Positions 1 through 12,900 of a stretch of DNA of 64,000 nt are shown piece by piece. The notes beneath the pieces are model-generated. The model saw only the letters and a list, made by a program, of their open reading frames with translations, did no database searches and was not told where the DNA came from. How positions within the stretch are numbered: position 1 is the first letter of the stretch; each line of letters opens with the position of its first letter. Made by a program: the position numbers and the translations under genes. This DNA is from Setaria digitata (taxonomy: Eukaryota > Nematoda > Chromadorea > Rhabditida > Setariidae). The stretch is from the NCBI GenBank assembly GCA_003640385.1, contig RCAB01000005.1:310001-374000 (forward strand), written 5' to 3'.

Positions 1-3000
1 ACGATAATTTACATAGAAGGCAAGTTAGAAAGAACTATTCAACAGCAGAAATTTTCAAATCAATAATTTTAATCGTTTCAGTGCCGAAATGTGTTTGTTT
101 AGACAGCGATAAAATGAAAATGTAAGGCAGCGTGAGCACTTGAAATAACGCAGAAATTTTTCGCATGGAAGAAATGAGGTGTTATGGGTGTTGCTGTACG
201 TAAGTAAAACTTGTTCTCTTCGCGAAGGGGAAGGTAACTGAGTCGAAACAGTAAAATTTTTTTGGCGATAACTAGTCCCGGAATCCCGAACATTTAATTG
301 GCAGGATGAACAAACAAGCGTTAAAATTAATTAGGTCAATTAATCAATGAACGCTGAAGTCAGTGAGATATGGGTTGTGAATTAGTAGGGGTCTGATCTT
401 TACTTGGCCAATTAACGTGAGATGAGGCCTTTAAAAGGTTGTAATTAGAAGGATTTCGAGAATGATTGAAAATGATAAAACTAATGAATTGTGTTCACCA
501 TAAGTTCTCGACAATTCCAGTCATTTATTTCGAAGTTTGACAAGAAAATTTGAACATATGTGAATTAATAATTCCATCAACATTAGCTATTCAAATTAAA
601 GAAGAAAATAAATGACTATGCAAGGCATTAACGAATTTTGTTAAGCCTAGAAATGTGATTTGCAGAACTGCACCGTACAGTTTATTTGTTGTCACTCAGT
701 GGTGACCATTTCGTTACAAACACAACCTTTCTGCATCACTTTTAATGATTCGATTGAGAACTCGAAGTTTTCTCGTAGGTTCTTCTTTTCAGTCAATTCC
801 TTTTATTCTTTTCTGTCTTTCTGTTTTGTTTGCAATCTCTAGCAAAAAAAAAGTTATCCTTCCGTGATATATGGATCTCCTTGTGGAATTACGAACAGGT
901 AGATTGGACCAGCTAACCGTGGGACAGCCAACTGATAATAGTTCTAAGCTAAAACCAATGGAGGAACGGAAAGAACAAATTAAGATTATTAGCAGTTCAA
1001 AAAGGTATCTTTGCTCACAAGGCTATAATTTGGAAGAAAAAGAAAGAGACATTAAAAAGTGCTCTGAGGAAGGTATGTTCAACAAATGATGCTTCAGCTG
1101 TGTAGTATCACAAATGCACTACAAAAATGCATTACAAAACGCAAGGCAAAGACAATGATCTAAATTCGTTTGCTGTGAGTTTACGCATCATCCAAGTAGT
1201 ACACTCGCCACTGTTGCAGTAACTTACTGTTAAGGCCAAAAAGCTCATGGATCGACGAATTGGCTGTTAGAATATGTTTTATAAAAATGTCGGAATAATC
1301 AGCAATCAGGGGAATTGTTTTGTCAGTAATTGGAGTGAAAATTCTCACCTGCTTACTTCCCTTCCGTAGTATGGAGCGAACTACCACTTTTGTAAGCAAT
1401 TTGTAGATGTATGAAATAGGCGCACATAATAGTTGATGAGGAATTAACTTCACTATACTGATTTGGCTTATCTGAGACCTATAGTAGTAGGATGGCATGT
1501 AGGCTATTACTACATGTCTCGGCTAAGCCAGATCAGTAGTAAAGTTTATTTCCATAAAGCTGTTCTTCACTTCACATTCCTACGAACTTTTCTATAGAAA
1601 AATAGTATCAAATACTGGATTCGTCCGAACTATCGTAGTTGTTTCAGAGCTTCAAACGGTACTACAGATTCTTTCAATTTAAGCGTTTAAATGAATTTAC
1701 AATGTAAAATCCTAAAAATCAATTTAAACAGTTAACGTTCCTAGGACAGATTGCCACGAAATACGCTGTGAGGGTAAGAGAAACAAAAGAATGACAGAGG
1801 TGTTCAATAAAAAACTCGATAAAAGAGGCGTCGAGTGGGCGTCATTGTCGCTCAATCCAGTTTTCCTTCTTTTCATCTGTCCACGTGTTCGCCACAATGG
1901 TTAACGAAATATCATTAAGTTAAAGGCGAAGTAAGTAGTATCTCAGGTGAGCTTAGTGGCCATCAAAATCCGCCTTTCACATTCCGGAATACCACTGACC
2001 TCACTCTGTCCACTTACGATGAGCACAGTCAAAACAACGATAAATCTTGAATTAATGAAAATAATTATCTTTTAGGGCACGTTTAAGAATCTAACAATAA
2101 CTATGTTAAAGTTCGTTTTCAGTGGCAAACGCAATACAATCATTCAGTCAAAAAACAGTCAAAAATTATTCTAATCGACATTTCTTAAATAAAAATATTT
2201 AGAAGTCAATTTGGATTTGAGAGGTATGAACTAGCAAATGAACAAACAACATCCAACCCATTTGTCAGGTCGAAAGATACGGCCTTCTTCCCTGATAATG
2301 CATTAAGAAGGAAAAACGTGTCCTGCTATACCTTTCTATCTTCAGAGAAGGTGAAAAGTTGCTGAAAAATCCTGATATGAAAGTGAACACTTTGCTTGAT
2401 ATCTCTGGAGAGAAGTGGTGACTGAATAAAAATCAATGCAATTTAATTATATCTACCAAATTTTAGAGAATAAATATAACTTCATTTATTTATTCGTTCC
2501 TTCGAATTTAACAAAGCAGTGTCAGAAATTCTTCAAGATATAATGCTCACTCGAAAATTGAAAAACAAATTTTTAACTTAATTGTATTTCAAATGTCCAG
2601 AAATTGCACCTTCTCTTAAATCGGATATAATTAAATTAAACATTGAATTTTATTGGATATAAGAAAAAATAGTAGTGGCGTTAGAATCAAGTTAGAGAAG
2701 ATGAGGAACTGTTTTTCGAAAATGGATGATTTTTTTATTAGGGCAGAACTAAATTATAGCCAAAGCTATATTAAAATTAAAGAAAATTGCGTAAATAAGG
2801 TTCTGAATAATGCAGGAACTATTCTTAGACAATGGAATCAATAAGCAGGCAAATAAAACAAACATGGAAGCCTGAGTTACTATGCAAAATAAGTTCAAAC
2901 TAATTCCTGATATATTTAATTCGCTCGCTAAGAAAATAGAAACAAACTCTCTGAACGACTTGTTATATCCAAACTTTTTATTCCAAGGCAATTTCAGGAC

Positions 3001-3038
3001 ATTGTCATAAATCAGGTGAACAGTTTTCTGATATAAAA
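1..3038. other. Gene-poor flank, no supported gene
   Basis: I read both strands of this 3 kb and found no exon with a recognisable protein family. The open frames are short and of biased composition. The right end is the 3' flank of the synaptotagmin-like gene. Two weak open frames (871-1070 plus, 1181-1498 minus) are discussed among the rejected items. Confidence 0.5.
2977..2982 (-). promoter_or_regulatory. Candidate polyadenylation signal of the C2 gene
   Basis: The plus strand reads TTTATT here, so the minus strand carries a canonical AATAAA about 57 nt after the stop codon of the tandem C2 gene. Position and motif fit a nematode 3' end. This is motif evidence only. Confidence 0.4.
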
Positions 3039-4516
3039 TTACGATCTCGGTTGTAAAGTATGCCAATGAACAGCGGGCCTTTTGGTACTCATCATTTCAA
3101 GCCACTGTTTCTGACTAGCAACACTAACTGCAAAGTCGTTAAGAGATGTGGAACCAAGTTTTACTTCACCAATGAAATCATTTTTGCTCATCTTGTCATA
3201 ATCCCAAACACTGATGACCAAATGCACCTTCTGAAAAAGAATGGAATCAGCTGAAGAATGAAAGCTAAGCTACTCGAAATGGAACTCACTTCCAATAATT
3301 CTTGTTCCACTTTGAATTGAAAACTTTCATTGTAATACGGGTTCAGTGTTTTATATTTTCGTGTAGTTTTCTTCTTTGATAACAATTTTCGCCCATTATA
3401 TAGATGAAGTTTAATAAAAGGATCTGAAATTTAGAGAGGAGGTTCGAAATTAAGGTTGCAATGGAAGCGAGTCTTGAGAGCTCCAAAAGTTTTAAAATTT
3501 CGTGCCACTAACCTGACAAACCTGCGACATCCATTTTCTTAAGATTCCGAGCTTCCATTATGGTTACAGTTAAAATTGCCGTGGATGGCCGATAACGCAA
3601 AGAAAAACAAACATCTCCAAGTCGTGATTCCTCAAATATTATGGAGTTTTTAAATTTCAATATTTTAAATGTTGATGTGGAAGGTATTATATAATTTCGT
3701 TTCCTTTTCAAATCTTTCTTCTTGAAGTTTTTCTCTCTGAGAGTTTTTATATAGATAAATTTTAAAATGACGAATTTGAAATTGAAGACTCACAGAGTTA
3801 GTCTCCTGTTCTGGTGGGTTTAGTCGAGACCATTCTTCAACAGTAATACCAAAATCAACCTTTTCTAGAGGTATCGACAGCTGCCCAATTCGATCATCCT
3901 TTCTCAGTCGATCGAAATCATACACGACCAATTGAAGTGTCTTACATTGGAGCTCCGTAAATGTCACCTGTAAGTAAGAATGAGAAAAGATGAGAAACAA
4001 CTTTAAAGAATTTTGAGACGTTCCCAGACTTACAAGCATTATCTTAACGAAGAAAGAATGGTGTTAGAAGACAAGCGGAAATTTCAAAATGATAAAACTC
4101 AGAACCAACATTGAAGGCGAACATCTCGTTAAAAACAGGATTTAAACATTTCCGCTTAATTTTCGTTTCGAATTTTTGTTTTCCTTCTGGTAGAAGATAA
4201 ACTTTTATGTATGGATCTGAAGTTCCATTCCGATCCATTGCTAGCAAACCTTTACATTCAAAAATCGTCACTGATAGCTACAACAAAAGATTTCATTTAA
4301 GAAAAGTGTCACAATGCAATGATATTAGTAGATTTCTTGAGGTAAGTCATGGTCGATTAGAAATCTCACCTTATTGCTTCCAAAATCGTAGTCTAACTTA
4401 TAGTGAATATTGCCAAAAAAAGGTGAATTATCAAATATTTCTGGTGAGATATTTGGTCGAACTGAAATCTCATGTGATATGCTTGGCACTGCATCATTGA
4501 CAACCGTATTCTCCAT
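3039..4516 (-). CDS. Synaptotagmin-type tandem C2-domain protein
   Basis: Six exons can be joined in phase: 4370-4516, 4110-4277, 3794-3967, 3513-3630, 3290-3423 and 3039-3230, giving 310 codons plus stop. C2A covers roughly residues 35-160 and C2B roughly 170-305. Both show the synaptotagmin signatures: [11 protein letters not shown] in C2[11 protein letters not shown] opening C2B, a polybasic SKKKTTRK strand, and a C-terminal WHTL motif. The Ca2+-loop aspartates are all kept (MDRNGTSD and [10 protein letters not shown] in C2A; MDVAGLSD and [10 protein letters not shown] in C2B). Family members bind Ca2+, phospholipid and SNAREs in vesicle exocytosis. The chosen ATG has an in-frame TAG three codons upstream, with an AG in between that could be a cis or trans acceptor, so an upstream exon cannot be excluded. 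No transmembrane segment was found, unlike classical synaptotagmins. It could be a Doc2-like or membrane-anchor-less form. Confidence 0.93.
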
Positions 4517-6935
4517 GGTGCACTAGAACTGCCAATGATAGATGCCTGATGGACCAAGTTTCGGACATATTGTGCTAGATGAAATATTTGTGGAACTTCG
4601 AAATCTGAGTGAAAATGGAAGAATGAAAGCTGGAAGTTTGCATCCTTCCACTCATATTTCGAAGATTCTATTTTCCACTTCTTGCATGTCAAAATGCACT
4701 ACCCTGGACTGGTAATAGTGAAATATGTTGTCAAACTACAGATTACAAATGGAATTCTCGATCCCAATAAGCAAGAAGAGTAGACAGGAAGAACTAACAG
4801 TGCGTGACTTGTGTCGTCTAAAGCAGTAAGTGAATAACCGAAATACTGGTGAGCTTTCCATGATGGTATTTGCCCACATCGTTTATATTGATATGTTCAG
4901 TTCCTGTTATTATACAAAATGTGAAAGCCATCTTCCTTACACTATAGTAAAGAGTAATAAAGAAACACTTTCGCAAACAACTTTCATTATATTTAATAAC
5001 AACAAAAAAGAATTAGGGCTTAGCTTGCCAAACGTGAACAAAATCAATTTTACTTCTGAATCTCTTCACTTTCTAAGTCCTGGGGAAAATTAGATTCTCG
5101 GAAAGTTCATTTAAAAATATTGGTTCCTTGAGGGAAGTATTTGGGAATCATTCGTTCACTTGCCTATCTTTAGACTTGTTAGATATTAAAATTCCATTTA
5201 CTTAATAAATGTGATTGCCCAATTGCCTGCCTACTCATTTATTTGTTCAACTGCCCAAGTATCATTCCGTTCCACAAGTATCTGCTTTCCCCAGGATGAT
5301 TTCAATTGGGAAAATTGAATTTTAAAAATACTAATCGATTTTCTGAAATTTTCACTTTAACAAGTCATTAATAAAAAAGGACAAATGGTCCATCTCGGAT
5401 AAACTAACTGAAGCTTGAACGAACACAGGTGCAAAGCATGAAATTCATGAAGATAATGCCGTGCCGCGGTACGCTCTATTTCATTAATATTATTATAATA
5501 TATGGAACAACATGTCAGTATTTCGTCAAACTTAATAAACCCAGTACGAATAAAAAGTAAAATACAGTTTTTAATAAAAGCAAATAAGACTGCCCAGAAG
5601 CCAGAAGACGGTAAGGGTCAGAACGGCAGTTTTCCTTTCCAATCTCACTGTCATAGCCAATGTCACTGACACTGTCATTTTTAAACAATATTCTGTGTCG
5701 AGCGGTTCTACATTCAACTCAAAATTCATTGGCTTACAATTAATGTTTCATTTCCTCTTCTTGTAATCTTAACATCTGTAAGGAAGCTACTGACAACCAG
5801 GAAGGCTTCCATTTTTATCAGCAGATGATTTTTAAAAATATCTAAATAAAAGGTGTTTTATTTACATGGGAGAGTTTGAACAGTAAACTATGAAAGCAAG
5901 GTAAGTACAGGAACTGGAAAGTCTGGCTTGTAAAACATGGACAGAGAAGGAAAGGACTGGAATGTAGGACAGACCACGCCTCGCAAGAAGTTTGCATACG
6001 GAATGAGTAGACAAATAAGCATTCCGGAGAGCTATTTGGAATGTACTGTAACAAACTGAAAAACTTGCCAGCACAACTTTTCCTACTTTACATTTCATCG
6101 ACTAAAATGCTTTAGATTTTTATCAAAGAGGAACTAGTCTCAGAATTAGATACTCGATACTTTTGCAAATTGAGAGATAGGAAGTTGGATATGAACTACT
6201 GAAAGGAATTTACCACTGACTTTTTACCATAGACTATTTCAGCTTTTCATTTGAATGCCTACATAATAATAACATAAGTTGTGAGCTGCATCTTTCCATT
6301 CATCATATAAGGTTTTTTATCACTTTTTTGTTAAAACAACTTATGAAATCGATTCAAGTAAGCAACTAGAAAAGAAGTAATGCATTCACAGAAATATTTA
6401 ACAATTCTAATAAGGCTATCAGGTAATAAACTAAATACTAAATCGAAAATAGGTCGGAGACACATGAAAAGTGTGGGCGCACCTGCACATATGAAAACAA
6501 AACAGAAAAGGACTGGAGAGAAGGAATACAACCGATTTCGAAAAAGTTTACTCCTTGAGGTTGGGTGGCATAAAAGAAAAACCCTTCTTTAGATTTTAAA
6601 ATCGTTGTTTTGCAACTTTAACGCTTCTTCAAAAAAAAAAAAGTATGCATGTTTAGTTAAATTTAAAGTTAAAATTGAAACTTAGTCTACTACTCAGATA
6701 TTTATAAGTCAGAACCTGAGATAAAATCATTGCAGATACTTCTAAAAAGAATGATTTAACTTTTTGAAAGAAACAGAAAATATTCTTAAAAAGTAGTTTC
6801 AAACAAAAGGTGAAAAGAACCAGAAATACGCCATAAAAACCAGTTAAAAATCTGAGAATTACTAGAGCTATTTCTATAATCATAAGGCCCTGACAATAAA
6901 TTGCAGTTGGATTTCAACATTCAGAAATGAAGGCA
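4517..6935. other. Intergenic region between the C2 gene and unc-68
   Basis: No convincing exon was found on either strand. The left part should hold the promoter or missing 5' exon of the tandem C2 gene and the right part the 3' UTR of unc-68. A minus-strand AATAAA (plus TTTATT, near 5858) is a distant candidate poly(A) signal for unc-68. Confidence 0.5.
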
Positions 6936-9900
6936 TTAAGATTGCAGCAACTGATCTTCATATTGTTTCATAAAACATTCACCAACAGGGAAGAATTCCC
7001 AATCACGATTATCATATTTCTCCCGCACATAAGTCTCCTGCCCTGTATACTCCGTTTCATCTTTATTAACCAGATGTTGAAGAAAGAACCTGAAAATCTG
7101 CTAATTAAGCATTATTGTAATGCTATTACGAATCCTCTCAAAAGTTGAAACACCATTAGCATTCTGTTAATTAACTAAGGATGGATCTTGATAATTCCTG
7201 ACTTTTATATTTATTCCTAAGAAAAAAAAAGTTACAGATAATTGGCAAAATTGTGTTCTTTGGAGGTATGTATCTCAAAGCCACGTGGTAATCGATCAAA
7301 TGTTTCCTTGCCAATATCACAAATAAAACAGGATGATTCTAGCTTCTCAGTCGCTGATTCTTGTTGATCTCGCAATTCACCGAATGCATCGATGATTAAA
7401 CCTGGAATACAGCAAAAAACTTCACTGTCCGAAATCCGTCGACTTGCGCCATTGAGATTTACATTTCGAGAAAGTTGACTCTTCAATTGTTTTCGGTAAA
7501 GAAACCACAGTTACCTTGCATAATGGCAAGCAAAATAATAATAACGAAGAAGAAGAACGAAATATCGTAAAGCATTCGCCAGTATTCTAAATCATCACCG
7601 TATGGAGATTCGAGCTCATCACCGATACCACCACCTGCCCGCACTCCCGCATAGAAATGATAGATGAAACACTGAAATGATCTAAATTTGTAGTTTTGAA
7701 GAAAGTGATAACCACCCACTACTTAACATTTTTTCAGCCCTTTATACAGATCTTTAAGCTACTTCTGGTTAAAGTTTCAAACTTTGAGACTCGTTTTTCT
7801 CAAAATTTCACATGAATATTGACTTCGAAATGATAAATACTAACGATAGTATAAAAAGTAATTACCGTTAACATATTGTGACATTTTCGGTCCGGTTCTT
7901 CACCTTCACTTTCTTGCACGTAAAACTTGCGGAAGAAATTAAATGCTAACACTGTGTATAAATAGACAACCACTAACGTCATCATAATCGTCAAAATTAA
8001 CTGGAATAAACAATCCGTAAAAGATTTAATCTCAAACTCTTAACCACAAAAGACAGTTTTGCCATCATTTTCTTCAACTTTTGATTTGTTCAAAAAAAAA
8101 AATCTTCATAAATATAAACAAAATGTCCCATTACGAGTAAACATTTTTTTCGATGAGAATTTCGAGCTCTTTAGTAATTTCCTCGCAGTACTTTGAAATC
8201 CATTAGATCACATTTCTACCTCTGCTCGCATTTCCTATCAATTTCAGCCTCAAAGATTTACAATAAGCAGTACGATTGAATATTGAATAGAGATAATTAC
8301 CTGTTGCAAATTATGGGTAACAGATTGCAGGATAGCTTTCAACATGGGGAAAGAGAGCACAACATCTATCAGGTGGAAGGCATAGAAGAAAGGAGAAACG
8401 AAGACACCAAGAGCTGAACACAGTAGATAATGAACACGATACAAGAACTGTCCATTTGTCAGAATAACTCCAAGCCATAGCCAACATGCATATCTGAATG
8501 AGGAGTGTCCAGCATACTACAGATGAAAAAAGAGTTTTAAGGTCAGGAGCTAAAAAAAAAAAAAAAAAAAAAAAAAATTGGAAGCTGTGAATATGTCATA
8601 ATTGATGCAATTTCTGATATATTTTACATCTAATTTGTGTTTACAGCCTGAAACTGACAAGAAAGAAATGAAGCCCTATAATTAAAGTGAGTGAAACTAT
8701 ATGCACGACTACCTGTAATCAAAGGTAGTATCGGTTGCTGGTTTATCTTCACCTAAAATTGCGATTAATGTTTCCTCATCAACCTGATCACGGAACTTGT
8801 GCTTTGTCTTTCGGCGAACAAATTTATCCCAGTACTTCATAGGAAATGATTTTGAGCTGATAACAATGCGATCGATGTACCTACAAGAAAGATTTTAAGT
8901 TCACTAATTCACATAATGCAAGAAGAGTACTGAAAAAGAAAATTTCTTACCAAAAGACAGTATTCACTAAACTTCTTTCCTCGTCATCATCCTCAGTAAG
9001 CCAACAGCCGTCAAACATTAAACGACGTGCTACTTCCTTCTCACGCTTAAAGGTTATAAGCGGGATCTGAAAATTCACACATATCCTGAAGTACAAATGA
9101 TTGAACAAAAACCATATCTCGATTTCAAAAACAATTATCATTGCATTGTTACCTATGCAAGAAATTCAAAAAATGAAAGATCAGAAACTGCAACTGGTGG
9201 AACGAGACTTAATAATAACCTTTAATTGATAAAACGACACCAGCAATGCAAACGATGCGACTGCATGCAAAACACTAATCCAGTAGAGCAGCTAAAAAGA
9301 ACACCACTTTATCAAAGTCATGTATTTGAATGAAGATTTCGATAAGTGAAAGTACTATTTAAAATTCTTTTCTTTGCTGTAGCTATAGTTAGAAATCAAA
9401 AATTTGCTAGAACCTCGATAGCAATGTTAGTATATATGTATTAATATATGAACTCTAAAAAATTTGGCTAATTTCAATAAAAGTGGAATGATCACTTTCC
9501 GAGCACCAAATGAAGCTGATCATATCATATTATCTTTAGCAGTGAAAATATTTAGATGAAAAATGATATGAACAACAGAACCTGTGCTAGCATCCATCCG
9601 GTTACTTCGTACGATGTATATGGAAGCATCACTCCACTGATATAAACTGATTCTGTACCTTCATCTGCATGAAAAATTATCTTCAGTATGTCTATTTGTT
9701 ATAAGTTTGATCACTCACTTACCAATTATTAATGCTTTCAGATATTTTTATGTGCACAGTCAGTCTTACCTGCTGTTACTGAGTCATCCACGATTTGGAT
9801 TCGATGGAAGAGCAAAATAACATTGATGAAGAAAGCCAAATACAATGTGGTTTTTTCTATTGTTTTGAAATTACGAGCCAACATATTCTAGAAATTAGGG

Positions 9901-12900
9901 AAGATTAAAACAGTTATCAACAAGAAATTTAAGTATAAAACGAAGACAGTAATTGTTGTTCCAGTCATTGTAACTCATATAAACAAAAAGCAAGCTTTGC
10001 TGATTCACAATAAAATTTGAAAGGAAAATAGAATTGAACCCACAAGCAACGATCCTCGACTACGTGGCGGAATTTGTTCGGCAATTTTTGGTTCATAATA
10101 GTCTGCAACGCCATATTCTGATATTGCTGGTGAAATTGCTTGATTATAGTGAGCAGTACCGCTAATGCTTTGCGTTTCGTATAAACTAAAATGGAAGTAA
10201 TCTTCAATTAATCGACAATTACTATTTTTACAATTACTATAAGCAAGAAGATTTTACAGTAAGCTACAAACTTTACATAAAGGAAAAGCAGCTCACCTTG
10301 AAGCCTGCTGTGTGGCTGCAGATGATTTCATAACAGTTTCTGGTTGTTGAATCAGCGTTGGTGCACTTGTTACTGAATTTTTCAGAAATTAAACAAATTA
10401 AATACATCGGTTGAAGAACAAAGATACAGATGCTAAGGTGATAACTGCAATTTTTTACTTAGTTATTAAAGCAAACCTTCAGATTTCGACTGTCCTTGGA
10501 ATGTTGTTGGTATTTGGGAATGAGTGGGCGGCAGACGTACGCCAAATACATCGTAATTACAAGCACGATGATATTGTTGAAGGGAAGGCCAAACTGGAGT
10601 AGCATACTGCATGCCTCCACTTCAAGTAACTTTTAATGAAACGTAAAAATGGATCAAAGAACTTTTTCTCCCAAACTTCAAATGACCAAGTGTTATACAA
10701 ATAATGGCAATACGTGCTATAAAGCTTCATATTCTTTTCATAATTCTTAAGAAACCTTTCAGGCATAGGTAATGCTGCTTGTTCCACCTCTAATTCGTCA
10801 CGTTCTGCTGTCATCAAATAATAACAAAATCGGAATAACGTACACGTGACCAAATACATGAACATTGCTATTTTCAAAGAAGCTTTTACTGACATAGTAA
10901 TAATGGCAAATATCAGCTGTGCCCATGTCATTGACCTAGAATTTTTAAATGGTCAAATTATTAAATAAATAAATACCCACAATGCTTTTTCATATCACAC
11001 CTATTCATCATTTCAAACCAATTAACCGATTTTTGTATTACACTTTATTGAATGAGGTCTTAATTCTGGAGGCCATTTTTTCTGATAGGAAAAAATTGGC
11101 TTTTTAGCAATAAAAAATTCCAAAAAATCAAAATATATTACTTAAGAGCAGCAGCAGTTGTGCTGAATATTTTTTTCACATTTGCTGGCTTTAGAGCATT
11201 TGCAACATTTATACCATAGTTATATCCAGTTTTAAAAGTGGCCGAAATTTGCCTGTGAACGAAGCAAAATAACATAGTTTCAATTGCACAGTAAAAATTA
11301 AGAAAAGGGAGCAATACAAATTAAAGAATCTTCCGTTCTACCGAAATTTCACTTCATCCATCAGTCTTCAAATATTTACTCAAATCTTTGCAAGAAGCAA
11401 TCTTGGTAACAGTGAAAGTGAAAGAAGATATATTAGGAAATAGTAAAAACTGAGTTTTAGAAAGTGGCGACAATTGGATTTGTTAAGATTTTAAATAAAA
11501 TTGAAATATTTACGCTCCAGCTGATGTTTGTTGCAAAAAATAGTCACGCTGTTTTTTGGCTCGTTCTATTTTTGAATCCGCTGCATCACCAGCACTAATT
11601 TCTGCTGCGTGCTGCATCTGAATTTCATTCCTTAGCTCTGGAGTTACTGTGTAGATCAAATAACAAAAATTTCCGAAAATCTTGCAGTATAAAAGAGGCA
11701 AAGTTAGCTCCATAAAGAAAAAAAAAAAAAAAAAAAACCTCAAAAATAGTATCTTCACAGAAATTAATAAATGCTTCTAATTTCCCCTGATCTCCGCCAT
11801 CATCTTGAAGGACGTTGAAGAGGAATGAATTCTTTGAATCCCTATAAAGTATTTAAATTAGATTTATCCGTCACTTTGAAATCAGTATCAGCAAAATAAA
11901 AATCCTGAAAACGAACTTTTGAATGCTATTTGATGCAAAAAGGTTTTTTTTTTTTCATTTTTATCTTCGCAATTCATGGGAAGAAAAATTGATCAAACTT
12001 TATTAATAATAATAATTTTGTTCTTGACTCCTTCCTATGAAATTTAACAAGACTTTCCCAGAAATACAAGAATTTTGCAAAGATTTACAATTTTAATCAG
12101 GAAACTAGCCTAATTTGTTGCTTGCTCCACTGCTCCAACCAAGATTCTTGAATCTCAAAATAAATTTTCTCGACCTTCTTGCTCGAACCCATTATTTCGA
12201 TCCGACCCAAATACGGGTCGAAATACTCCAACAAACTACTAGCTTGTTTAATTATCTTTTCCAGACGTGGATCACTGGTGATATGCTCTTTGAGATTCGT
12301 AAGCAAAACAGCTACGTTGAAGCCTAATTTTTGTAAAATCATTCAGTCGTGTTTCTAATATTCACATTGTTTTCTGCTTCTCAAATCAAACAACAGACTT
12401 CTCTAAAACTAATCAACCTCCACACACCTCTGAGTACTTATCCTGTGGAAATTAATGACAAAAAAAAAAGAAGAGTGAACATAAAAGTTCGGTGGAAGAG
12501 TATAACTTATTCTTGTATAAGCATACTCCCGGTGAGTTCGAAACCTGTATGAGTTCCTCGTCAACACAGAGTCGGAAGGAAATACTCCTTAATCATAGCA
12601 TCTAATCGGGTCATAACCTATTAGGTCACAACAAAATATTTGACGTTACAAACCGATATCTCGAGCAGGGTTGTGGAAACGTTCAGTAAATTCCATATAA
12701 TCCACTTTGCCATCATTGTTGACGTCTGTACACATCATTAGATATGTTATTTCCTCACTAAAAATATTCGAGCGATATTAGTTGAAATGCAGGATGATGG
12801 CACATGCAATGTGTATCAGTGAAAATTAGTTAGGCAAGCCAATAATGTTAAAGGAATCAAACTGCCTTTTAGTCACCACAAACTATTTAGTTAGTCCATT

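Larger units (their letters stand above)
6936..9885 (-). other. unc-68: unc-68 transmembrane and pore exons
   Basis: Exons: near 9780-9885 ([17 protein letters not shown], first conserved TM), near 9590-9665, near 9225-9290 ([20 protein letters not shown]), then exactly 8951-9066 ([15 protein letters not shown]), 8713-8880 ([11 protein letters not shown]), 8301-8493 ([12 protein letters not shown]), 7866-8000 ([19 protein letters not shown]), 7515-7671 (filter and inner helix [14 protein letters not shown]), 7236-7401 ([19 protein letters not shown] zinc-site cysteines) and 6936-7089. Codon phases match at every one of these exact junctions. This part forms the ER-membrane channel. Confidence 0.96.

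Noticed and set aside
871..1070. Plus-strand open frame beginning MDLLVELRTGRLDQLTVG and ending at a good GTATGT donor, possible first coding exon
   Set aside because: I found no second exon in phase and no family match. A single donor motif is not enough.
1181..1498. 105-codon minus-strand open frame, considered as a retroelement fragment
   Set aside because: No protease, reverse transcriptase or integrase motif is visible, and AT-rich DNA gives frames of this size by chance.
2653..2844. Plus-strand open frame with charged residues near a possible acceptor
   Set aside because: No family match and no partner exon. It is antisense and adjacent to the 3' end of the C2 gene.
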